Origin: Lingula anatina
Taxonomy: Eukaryota; Brachiopoda; Lingulata; Lingulida; Lingulidae
Length of the DNA: 64,000 nucleotides
Reading direction: 5' to 3'
NCBI RefSeq assembly: GCF_001039355.2
Contig: NW_019776077.1
Span: 52,183-116,182 of the forward strand
Shown here in pieces: positions 12,601 to 22,291 of this stretch. Below the pieces are notes generated by a model. It searched no databases, was not told where the DNA came from, and saw only the letters and a program-made list of their open reading frames with translations. The translations under genes and the position numbers were made by a program. How positions within the stretch are numbered: the first letter of the stretch is position 1; every line of letters begins with the position of its first letter.

Positions 12601-15600
12601 TATTGTTAGCAAGAACCCAGAACTTAGCTCACTCAAGACAGGTACAATATAAGAAGGACAATTTTTTGTACATGTATATATTTTGCTGAATTTTGGGTAA
12701 TCTACTGCAAATTTATTTGATGTTATTTGAAGTTAACTCTGAACTTAAAGTTATATTGACATCCATAACTTTAGGAATGAATTGTGACTTTCAGTCCTTG
12801 GCAGTGCTGGTCTGGTGTCCACTTTGAAGACTCCTGGTCAGTTTACCCTATTTGCACCAACCAATGCCGCCTTTGCCAAGCTGCCCCCTTCAGCCAGAGA
12901 GAAACTCATGAAAGGGGAGAACTGTTTGAAAAGTAAGAAGATATTATAAAATGACTCTCAAATTTTGAATTTTTCTTTAATATTTCACACACTTTTTATG
13001 TACATGTGTCTAAGTTAATTTTATAAAGAACCATATTATTATGGGATGTTGTAAAATAAGATGCGTCTAGAGTGACAGAAAAGCTTTAGAATACACAAAT
13101 TATTCACAAGTTTTTTTTCTTAAAAAAAAGATGTCCTGAAGCACCATGTCCTGTCCAATGTCATCTGCTCTGGCATAATGCAGGGGAAGATCAAAACACG
13201 TAATATAATGGATGACTTTGTCAACATCACTCGAGATGAGAATGGCAAGGTGTTTGTGGATGGCACAGCTCAAGTGGTGGCCACTGACATCATGGGGAGT
13301 AATGGAGTGGTGCATATCATTGATGCTGTAATTGTGCCAGACTCTGGTATATTTGGTTAATTAGCTTACTAAAATACAAAAATGAACATTTCACTATGAA
13401 ATTCTAATATATATTTATCTTTTAAATGTTAAATTGATTAATTTATTTATTATTTTCATAAAGACTAAATCTCTTTCTATTTCTTGAAAACTCAATTTCA
13501 CAAGGATTAGTAAAAACTGCCCTCTACCAGATTGATTTTTCACTAGATATGTCAGTCTNCACTTAACCAGTCAAATAACAACTCATTTCAATTTTAACTT
13601 TTTTGTGTGCTTTATGCAATAATATTAAACTTCACAATTTACTGCAAGCTTTATACAATCCATTATTTACTTCTTTCCAGTTAACCACCATCAACTGTGC
13701 CAAGGTGCTGTCATCTGACCACCAAGCCATCAATGGGGTCATTCACAAAGTGGACAGGGTCCTGAAGCCAGCCACAGATACTGTTATGGATATTGTTAGC
13801 AAGAACCCAGAACTTAGCTCACTCAAGACAGGTACAATATAAGAAGGACAATTTTTTGTACATGTATATATTTTGCTGAATTTTGGATAATCTACTGCAA
13901 ATTTATTTGATGTTATTTGAAGTTAACTCTGAACTTAAAGTTATATTGACATCCATAACTTTAGGAATGAATTGTGTCTTTCAGTCCTTGGCAGTGCTGG
14001 TCTGGTGTCCACTTTGAAGACTCCTGGTCAGTTTACCCTATTTGCACCAACCAATGCCGCCTTTGCCAAGCTGCCCCCTTCAGCCAGAGAGAAACTCATG
14101 AAAGGGGAGAACTGTTTGAAAAGTAAGAAGATATTATAAAATGACTCTCAAATTTTGAATTTTTCTTTAATATTTCACACACTTTTTATGTACATGTGTC
14201 TAAGTTAATTTTATAAAGAACCATATTATTATGGGATGTTGTAAAATAAGATGCGTCTAGAGTGACAGAAAAGCTTTAGAATACACAAATTATTCACAAG
14301 TTTTTTTTCTTAAAAAAAGATGTCCTGAAGCACCATGTCCTGTCCAATGTCATCTGCTCTGGCATAATGCAGGGGAAGATCAAAACACGTAATATAATGG
14401 ATGACTTTGTCAACATCACTCGAGATGAGAATGGCAAGGTGTTTGTGGATGGCACAGCTCAAGTGGTGGCCACTGACATCATGGGGAGTAATGGAGTGGT
14501 GCATATCATTGATGCTGTAATTGTGCCAGACTCTGGTATATTTGGTTAATTAGCTTACTAAAATACAAAAATGAACATTTCACTATGAAATTCTAATATA
14601 TATTTATCTTTTAAATGTTAAATTGATTAATTTATTTATTATTTTCATAAAGACTAAATCTCTTTCTATTTCTTGAAAACTCAATTTCACAAGGATTAGT
14701 AAAAACTGCCCTCTACCAGATTGATTTTTCACTAGATATGTCAGTCTAGTTCCTGAAACAATTTTCTGGAATTCTCGCACGACTGAAAAGTGCACAAAAT
14801 TAATCTGCAGACCTGGCCTGCTGGAGGATAAGTAACACAATTTTCTTTGATTAGGCTTGAGTGTGCTAGATGTGTTAGAGAAGCAAGGTGCTTCACAACT
14901 AAAACAACTGGTTGAAAGTGCAGGCCTTGCAGCAGATTTGGAGAGGCTGACCAATTTCACCCTCTTTGCTCCAACTGATGAAGCTATTCAGGTAATAACT
15001 TCAAATGTGTCAATTATGAATTATGATCTAAATTCTCAATAATTGCACACAGTATTTAGCATTTGGAATTTTTCATTAAAAATTATACCATAGTGTTCTG
15101 TGTCTGAACAAGGAGTTATAACAGATAACTCCTTGGTCTGAAATAATGTCAAATTCTAAATCATATAGGGCAAATTGTAGATTACGCTAAAGACACAAAT
15201 ATGCACAAAATGTTATTAAATTTTAAAGTCTATCATGAATACATGCACAAATTGAATTTCCAGAAACTTCCCAGAGATGTCAAAGAAAACCTGCAGCGTG
15301 ACAGGTCTGCCTTGAGGCAGCTGCTGAGATACCATGTGGTCACACCTCGCTTGGGTTGTGCTGACCTGAGAGGTGGCCAGAATGTTACCACCGTTGACCA
15401 CACTCCAGAAGTGCCCAGCACCATACAGATTGGAGAGTATGCTGCGGTGAGTTTTATTCTGGGGGCTAAAATTGTCTTCTATTTAAATGCATACTGAAAA
15501 AGTAAAAACAAAAAACAAAAAAACACTGAATAGATTGTGAATTATAATAAGCATATGAAGTGTTTTATGTCTTTAGATTAGATTTAAGAGAAAGTTTTTT

Positions 15601-16925
15601 GTTGAGATATAAGAGTTTTTTATTACTCTGAGTAACGTTTGGAAAAGAAAACAGATTTTCCACTACTAAAACTGTACCTTGATTAGGACTGTTAAATGTT
15701 TTTGATATCATTATAATGCTTAAGAATTGTTTTAGTAAAATTGCATCTGTAGTCTGCATAATAATTTTAACAATATGTAAATATACCATTAAGCACTTAG
15801 ACTTTTAATTTTCACCATAGTTTCCATTTGGTGGGGCCTACACAAAGACAGCCCAGTGTGCACCCATTGCAAAGACTGACCTCTCTGCTTGCAATGGTGT
15901 CGTCCACTTGCTTGACCAGGTAATGACACCTCCCAAAGAGGACATGTTCTCCTTCCTCCAAAAAGATGCCCAATACAGTCGCCTGGTGCAGCTGATCACT
16001 AGAGCTGGTTTAGAGGATACTTTGAGAAGAGGTCAGCTGACCATCTTTGCCCCAACCAATCAGGTAATATGTTTTTCTTTGATGTTTTTAGTAATTTTGC
16101 AGATTCTGTTTTTTTAATCATTTTCCCTTTCATTTTTTTTTTTTTTTTGTGATCATTGATTTTTAGATACTCGTTAGCATATCTGATGACTGTAACTCTG
16201 GCTGCCAGTGTTTTGTGCATTATCCAGTACTATTAGTGCAGATACACCCTAACGAAAAAGTCCTATAGGATCCTATAAGATCCTATAGGATCCTATAGGA
16301 AATTGGGCCAATTTCCTATAGGATCCTATAGGACATTTTCGTAAGGGGCATGCATTATAATATAGTTTTGCATCAAGTAAATGTAAAAATAATTAAACCA
16401 AACAAATTCCAGGCTTTGCGATATGTTGACGGAGACTTGCTGGAGGACCCTGAGGAACTGAAAGCTCTTATTCAGCGCCATGTTTTGCCAGGTATATAGA
16501 TGACAAGGGTTATAATTGTAAATAGATAGGATATTCCAAACATTGCCCCATTTAAAAAGAGTGTTATTTCGGAAATTTTACTGAAATGTACATAGTCTGT
16601 AAATTCTTATTTTTAAAGCAGAACAAGAAGTGTTTAACATAATAGTGATATCACCATTTTTATAACTATATGGTACTTATACATTATTTCAATCATTCCA
16701 GAGGTTCTGTGTTGTGCTGGCATCTACAAAAGGAGTTTCTTTCTTCGCCAGCAGGTGGAGACACTGGGTGGCTCCTCCCTTAACTTAAATCGTAATCGCA
16801 ACGGCACACCAGTTGTGGAGGATTCTTACATCACATCATGTGATCAGTCAGCAACCAATGGGGTGATTCATACTATTGACCGTGTGCTCACCAAAAGGAG
16901 TTCTGGTTGGCTTGGGAAAAAATAG
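6696..16925 (+). CDS. Secreted EMI plus four-FAS1-domain protein, TGFBI/periostin type
   Basis: Extracellular matrix/adhesion protein by family. Exons: 6696-6997, 8147-8242, 9131-9253, 9662-9756, 10673-10839, 12010-12198, 12491-12641, 12795-12932, 13131-13346, 14855-14991, 15264-15446, 15821-16063, 16413-16491, 16702-16925 (TAG). These 14 sum to 2,343 nt, an exact 780 codons plus stop with all phases consistent. The start gives a signal peptide (MNTSILSVLILVILVGVNCG) and then a charged linker. An EMI domain follows (GPNVCVTREE to YECCHGFEKPAG), then four FAS1 domains, each with the conserved FTLFAPTNAAF-like strand (FVPTNEAIKAY, LFAPTNAAF, LFAPTDEAIQ, IFAPTNQ) and an HVV/HVL motif. EMI plus four FAS1 is the TGFBI/periostin layout. 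Three exons are repeated at 13681-14535; including them would shift the frame, so they are left out. Confidence 0.9.
11292..11326. repeat. Perfect hairpin, 'CAAGGAGTTA' family member 1
   Basis: Two perfect 16-base arms around the loop CTG, in the fasciclin intron between exons 5 and 6. The arm core is GATCAAGGAGTTACAA. See members at 15109-15135 and 25262-25296. Confidence 0.85.
12370..13558 (+). repeat. 1.19-kb tandem block, copy 1 (three FAS1 exons)
   Basis: Holds the exons 12491-12641, 12795-12932 and 13131-13346 with their introns. It is almost identical to 13560-14747. I see three substitutions (12482/13672, 12697/13887, 12787/13977) and one A-run length change before the third exon. 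All four are intronic; the exons are identical. Confidence 0.95.
13559..13559. other. Single ambiguous base at the duplication junction
   Basis: An 'n' sits exactly where copy 1 ends and copy 2 begins, as expected if two overlapping contigs were placed end to end with a minimal gap. Confidence 0.85.
13560..14747 (+). repeat. 1.19-kb tandem block, copy 2, likely assembly duplicate
   Basis: Repeats copy 1, beginning immediately after a single 'n' at 13559. Its exon copies are 13681-13831, 13985-14122 and 14320-14535, totalling 505 nt, which is not a multiple of three. The first needs phase 0, but the preceding exon (ending 13346) leaves phase 1. Real use of both copies would therefore frameshift the protein. 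Either copy alone joins correctly to the exon at 14855. Confidence 0.85.
15109..15135. repeat. Hairpin, 'CAAGGAGTTA' family member 2
   Basis: Arms CAAGGAGTTAT and ATAACTCCTTG around a 5-base loop, in the fasciclin intron between the exons at 14855 and 15264. Shorter and more worn than the other two members. Confidence 0.75.
16246..16348. mobile_element. Fold-back element built of TCCTATAGGA units
   Basis: Inner arms 16281-16306 and 16308-16333 are perfect 26-base inverted repeats separated by one base. Outer flanks CCCTAACGAAAA and TTTTCGTAAGGGG are also inverted with small mismatches. The ten-base unit TCCTATAGGA is itself a palindrome. It lies in the fasciclin intron before the exon at 16413. 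Origin as a small non-autonomous element is inferred; no target duplication was identified. Confidence 0.6.
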
Positions 16926-17958
16926 GAAAAATATGGCTGGTGTCCAAATGATTTATAACAGCTTGAGAAGGACACACACTGCAACTACATAAAGAACAAT
17001 TACAGGACATGTTATGAGATAAAGTAAAATGACACCATGAAAAACTAAATGTATTCAGGAGAATCATTTACTGGCCAATTCATTTATTCTAGCTAGCATG
17101 TAAATTCCTTCATCATTCCAGCTTCTAATGATATGATATTGAATAGAAGCATCAGAATATTGTAAAGGAATTGTAGACAATCAGCCACATACTTAGTTTA
17201 TCTCATCTTGAAACTCAAGTTTTGAAACTTAAAAACTTCACCTTAAGACTATGCAGAGAGACCAGACTGTTGAAACAGATTTTACACCAATGTTTAAATT
17301 CCATACAAGGAACACAAAGGTGAAAAGTGAAGTGAAGCAAACATTGAAAGCTACATGAAATGGACCTGGTACAGTAATAGGTGAAAAGGGCAGTTTCTTT
17401 TTAGTGAGCAGGTCTTACTTTTATTGAAAGGTGCTACAAATTCAATATATAATAGTAACAATATTCATATATATGTATTATTATCAATTAACTGTAGCAA
17501 ATAAAGCAATTTTTAAAATTTATAGCAATATGGAAACTTAATTGCCTTTCATCATTATTTACATTAAAATAAAAATAAAAGATGTTTTCACAAATTATAG
17601 AAAAATTACACTCATTTTTACAGAAATTAGTCTTTACAAATATTTTTCCTAACTCAACATNGAGTTGTATTTATTTGATAACACTCTAACTCTCCCTCTA
17701 AATATATTAAGTACTGAAAAAATATTAGGTAATTAAAAACCCACAAAACCCTAATTATATGCTTGAATCATAAAACACAGTGAAATATAAAACATACTGT
17801 TGTGGCCTTAAAAGTATGCCAACTGGGTCACTGATAAGACAACAATTATAAATCTGTCCAACACATAGATTCATTGTTCATTCCCTGCAACTGGTTTATT
17901 GATAAGACAAGATAACTGCTCTTCATACCAGTAGAACAGTTCACTCCACGCCCCCAAG
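16926..17958. other. Gap between fasciclin and TRIM genes, with 'n' at 17661
   Basis: 3' UTR of the fasciclin gene, then AT-rich sequence without a gene. One ambiguous base at 17661 may mark another contig join. It is not flanked by a duplication I can see. The TRIM leader must lie close before 17959. Confidence 0.6.
17500..17505 (+). terminator. Candidate polyadenylation signal of the fasciclin gene
   Basis: AATAAA about 575 bases after the stop codon at 16925, in AT-rich sequence before the next gene. Confidence 0.4.
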
Positions 17959-19936
17959 ATGGCTACAGCTCATGTAAGCAGAGATGTCAAAGAAAGCCTA
18001 CAGGTCAAAATAGCTGAACATTTTGTCACCTGTCCATTATGCCTTGAGGAGTACAAAGATCCGACAGATTTACCATGTAGGCATACATTTTGTAAGGGTT
18101 GTCTGAAGGACTATATTCCTGACTTAACACCAGGAAGTAAATTCCAATGTCATGCATGTCAGAAAGAAACTGAAGTTCCTAAAGATGGACTTGAGGGCTT
18201 CTCTCATAATTTCTTCATTGAAAGCTTGCAGGATACTGTACTTCAGTCACCACATAAGCAAAAATGTAGCTTTTGTGCCTTGTCTTTTAGCACTAAAACA
18301 GTAGCTACTTCAAAATGTATCACCTGCCATGACTACCTACCTGTATGTGAGAAGTGTTCCCCATTACACTGTGGTACCAAGTTCACAAAAGACCATAGTG
18401 TTCACTTTCCAACAGATGCAGAGCAAAGAGTACCAAAAAGAGATCCAAGAGCAGCAAAAGATTTTCTGCCCAGAGCACAAAGATGAGAGGATAAGATACT
18501 TTTGTTCAGACTGCAATGTCCCCATTTGTCGTGACTGCAGAGATCTACACCATGATGGCCACAAACTTATCTCCCTTGAAAAAGCTGCAGAAATTGTAAA
18601 ACCAAAACTTCAGACCAAATCTCTTGGCATACAGAGAAAACTTGCAACTGGTGAAAGAAAGTTAGCTAAAATAGATAAAACTTTGGCAAAACTACAAGAA
18701 AATGAAAGCTGTGTTCAGCAGCAGATAAAAGCTCGTGCAGCTCACCTACGTCAACTGATAGAGCAACGAGAGAAGAGATTACTACAGGAGCTTCATCAAA
18801 CCATGAGCACTCACAGAAATAATTTGCAAATTTCCCACAAGAACTGCAGTGCCATTTGCTCCTCCATCAAGACCACAACAGATGTAGTAAAAAACATCCT
18901 TCAGCATGGTGCCCCCATAGATGCCCTCATGTTACAACACCAACTTGGACAGAGACTAGATGAGCTACAGTCCACTTCAGCTGTGGAAGAAATGCCTGAT
19001 GAAGTAAATCTCACATTTTCCACCAACACAGAAGTGGACCAAGAGATATCCAGTGGGGCTGGTCTGGGGAATGTGCAGGTATCTAGACAACCAGCTTTGC
19101 CCAAGATCAAACCAAAGGCTGAATCTAAGCTGGAGTTTGACACTGGCATTACACCAATGGACATTTCAGCAAGTCCAAACAGGGAGTATGTTACTACACA
19201 TCTCATAGATAATGAGGTCAAGCTTTTTAGTTCAGATGGTACATTTAAGAAGAAGATCAACAGTGTCTCAGACACGCAGCTGAAAAGTCCAATAGAGATC
19301 TGTCACTTCCCTGATGGAAGGATGGTTCTATCTGATAAAGACAATAACAAAGTGTTCATAGTGTCACCACAGTGGAAAGTACAGCAAACTGTAGATATCA
19401 ACAACCCATGGGGTGTGGCTCTCAATAACAACTGCACTAAGATTGCTGTGGCACAGGGTAGAGTAAAGTCTGTGAGTGTGTTCAGTATTGATATTAAAGG
19501 GAAAATAACTTTAACTGATGTGATAAAGGACAAAGATGGGAAACAGTTGTTCAATGCGCCATGTGAAATGGCATTTATGAGCAATGGGTGCCTTGTTGTC
19601 AGTGATACATCACCAAACAAACTTCACATCCTAACCCCATCTGGTGACCAACTTTATCAGTACACAGGACCTGATAATCAGTTAGGTCGACCCTTTGGTG
19701 TTTGTGTTGACGAATATGACAACATACTGGTTACAGATCATGATAACTACTGCATACACCTCGTATCCCCAGATGGGAAGTTCATCCAGTATATAGCAAC
19801 CAAAACTGATGGACTATATGAACCATGGGGATGTACCATCAACCAGGATGGGGATCTGGTCGTAACTCTACCGAATGGGACTAAACTTGGTGGGAAAGCG
19901 AAAGTATTCCAATACTTGGAAAATGACATGCTTTAA
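17959..19936 (+). CDS. TRIM-NHL protein, single exon, frameshifted between B-boxes
   Basis: Probable RING-type E3 ubiquitin ligase of the TRIM-NHL class. Frame 1 from the ATG at 17959 gives a RING finger (CPLCLEEYKDPTDLPCRHTF, then CKGC and CHAC) and a first B-box (CSFC, CITCHDYLPVCEKC, KDHSVH), and stops at 18486. A second frame, one base over and open from about 18329 to the TAA at 19934-19936, carries the second B-box (CPEHKDERIRYFC to CRDCRDLHHDGH), a coiled coil and an NHL beta-propeller. Both frames look coding, so one extra base (or two missing) lies between roughly 18405 and 18470; an A-run near 18433 is a candidate site. The joined span is about 659 codons, a normal TRIM-NHL length. 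It could be a sequence error, a null allele or a young pseudogene. The gene lies between two 'n' bases. Confidence 0.85.
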
Positions 19937-20292
19937 AATGCCCAGAAACTGAACAACCTGTGGTTTGGTTTTCTGGTGTATTTTATTTTCTATAGCAGTG
20001 ATTTTATGGCTGAATTACATTTCATAAACCTATTTATAATCAATTCATGCCAAAGTTTGGTGATAAAAAAATTTAACTATTTTATCCCCAATGAGAAAAT
20101 ACAGAAGGACATTTTGTAATGTATGAAGTACAAGAAAAAGAAATCTGTTATATAAAAACTATTTTTTTTTTCAGCTTAAAATGATGAAATACTCAGAATA
20201 TGCAGAAGTGAAAATGATAGGTATGACTGATGAGTTAAGTTTGGTAGTAAAAATTAAATGCCTTGTTGGTGCATATTTTTTCTTTTCTTATT

Positions 20293-20298
20293 AATAAA
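20293..20298 (+). terminator. Candidate polyadenylation signal of the TRIM gene
   Basis: AATAAA about 360 bases after the TRIM stop codon, in a TA-rich tract. Confidence 0.4.
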
Positions 20299-20755
20299 TA
20301 TAAGCTATATAATTTTTTTGTTTCATAAACTAGCTTTATTTGCTCTGAAATCATTAAGATGATATGTTAGCATATCCCATTTGATGCATTCAGAGCATGT
20401 CCGTAAGAATAAAAAATACAGAAAATGTACAGAACTTCAGGTACATGTAGATGGGAGTTAAAAGTCACATTTTGAAAATCCAGCTGTATTAACATGATAT
20501 GAATAACCCCACTGAGTTTGAGGATAATAAGGCACTGCTATTCATGTATAGCATTAATGTTGGCATTATATAAATTTTCTTCTTTTGTAAATTTATTTGC
20601 AATATTAAACAACATTTACCTGCATAATTATCACCAATTCCTTATTATGTGACGCTGTTAATTTAGAATTGCACAAACTGTATCTGGCAGAGAGCTAAAT
20701 TGATGGGAGTTTACAGGGAAATCTCAGCATGTGTGTTTCATGTTATCTCATTAAA

Positions 20756-20777
20756 TTAAAGCAATAATAACTCTTCC
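20756..20777. repeat. Solo terminal repeat resembling the element at 60280
   Basis: Matches the 22-base terminal repeat of the element at 60280-60601 at 19 of 22 positions (core ATAATAACTCTTC). I found no partner end within about 400 bases, so this may be a solo or decayed copy. Confidence 0.4.
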
Positions 20778-20880
20778 TTTGAGATTCAAAAATCCGCAAG
20801 AAATACATTGCAAACAATGTATGGAAATATATTCTATTGCATTTTACCACTAAAACAGCCGTTATTGTAGTAAAACTAAA

Positions 20881-21029
20881 ATCTGTGCTTGTCAGTAGGG
20901 CTTTCGATGCCTTTCTTCCCGGTCGTCAAGGCATTTGTTGCCAATGACGTTTGGGTGTCACGCGGATTCTCGCGTTCATTCAAGACCAAAATAACATTTG
21001 GTGCCAAACGCTAGTGCAGTCCGCAGACG
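20881..21029 (+). promoter_or_regulatory. CpG-rich patch ending at a consensus splice donor
   Basis: Several CG dinucleotides cluster here in otherwise CG-poor flanks, and the patch ends GCAGAC/GTAAGT at 21029. It could be the promoter and untranslated first exon of a plus-strand transcript; the target is unknown. No open coding frame was recognised. Confidence 0.3.
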
Positions 21030-21296
21030 TAAGTATCGAGATTTTGTACAGTGCGTCAGATAACGAACAGCCCAGAATGGCACACATTGTGGATATAAAT
21101 GCATTTTTAACAAAAAGATGAATATATCTCATGAATCTTATATAATTGTTATATAGGTATGTTAAACTGCAAATTCAACATCAAATTTTAATTATGCTCA
21201 ACAGGTAATTCCAATGTAAGTAAAATGTGTAACAAGCATAAGGCTTCAGCCCCATAGGAGTTCAAGTTCACACTTTGAAAATGTATAACTTCCAGA

Positions 21297-21297
21297 N
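21297..21297. other. Single ambiguous base, probable contig join
   Basis: An 'n' sits just before the 159-bp tandem repeat and about 680 bases beyond the last visible exon of the minus-strand LRR gene. That gene's missing 3' exons may be lost at this point. Confidence 0.5.
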
Positions 21298-21349
21298 TTA
21301 ATTAAATAATAAGACTGTTAACATGCCTAAAAATTGAATTTGAGGAAAT

Positions 21350-21745
21350 GTGAAAAAACAGTATGACTTCTAAAACAATGGCCCAATTATACTCATTTTC
21401 AAACTCAACCTGCATTTTAGTAAGATTGACCACTCCTGTGAGTTTAATGACAATTGGTCTATCTGTTTTTCTTATATTGTGTTTACAGTGTTGCATATAT
21501 GCTAAAAAGTGAAAAAACAGCATAACTACTAAAATAGTGGCCCGATCATGCTGATTTTCGAACTTGACCTGCGTTTTAGTAAGATTGATTACTCCTGTGA
21601 GTTTCATGACAACAGGCCTATCGGTTTTCCTTAATATGTGTTTATAGGGTTGCATATATGCTGAAAAATGAAAAAACAGCATAACTTCTACAATAATGGC
21701 CTGATCATGCTGATTTTCAAACTTGACCTGCGTTTTATGAATATT
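21350..21745 (-). repeat. 159-bp tandem repeat, about 2.5 copies
   Basis: The landmark GAAAAAACAG recurs at 21352, 21511 and 21670, an exact 159-base (53-codon) period, with diverged unit sequence. The minus strand is open for 148 codons across the block, with repeating KFENQHD, LFFHF, YMQ and KTDRP blocks. No splice or promoter context supports a gene, so it is annotated as a minisatellite-like repeat. Confidence 0.75.
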
Positions 21746-21869
21746 CATCAGCTCTGTAAATATAAAGCCAAAAAGTAAAACTGCCCTCCACTTATCGTGT
21801 TAACAAGGAAAGTGCACAGCGACGGCATCGGCGACGGCATCAGCGACGACAGACGCAGGTGATGGCAAT

Positions 21870-21897
21870 ATGTACAGACACATCTGTGTCTGTACAT
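21870..21897. repeat. Perfect palindrome next to a GACGGCATCGGC-type short repeat
   Basis: Arms ATGTACAGACACA and TGTGTCTGTACAT around a two-base centre. Immediately upstream (about 21818-21860) is a CG-rich run of imperfect GACGGCATC units, unlike the AT-rich surroundings. Confidence 0.6.
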
Positions 21898-21977
21898 AAA
21901 AATAATGGGAATGGAGAAATTATATCATAAGGGAGCACTGCCTACTCAATAGTATACTGTGAGTAATGCACACTTAC

Positions 21978-22220
21978 CCTAAACAAGCCTCCATGTCATT
22001 CTTCATTTTCTCTTCATATGCATAAAACTCATCTTGTAGAGACCTGAGATTACAAAAATCATTTAAAACACAAGCAATTTCTAATTGTCTTTTTGTGAAG
22101 TTAGATATTTTCTTTTGTTTTGCCAAAGTAAATATCTTAATTCCCTTACAGCATTGAAAATTGGTATTAAATTTCTGATATATATATATTTTGTATATAA
22201 AATATATATTAGCTGAATGA

Positions 22221-22291
<71 letters not shown>

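Noticed and set aside
13681-14535. A real extra FAS1 repeat in the fasciclin protein
   Set aside because: The three exon copies total 505 nt and do not match phase with the preceding exon; identity to copy 1 is allele-like and the junction carries an 'n'.
21302-21748. 148-codon minus-strand frame treated as a gene
   Set aside because: It is the translation of a 159-bp tandem repeat with no promoter or splice context; kept as a repeat with a note on its open frame.
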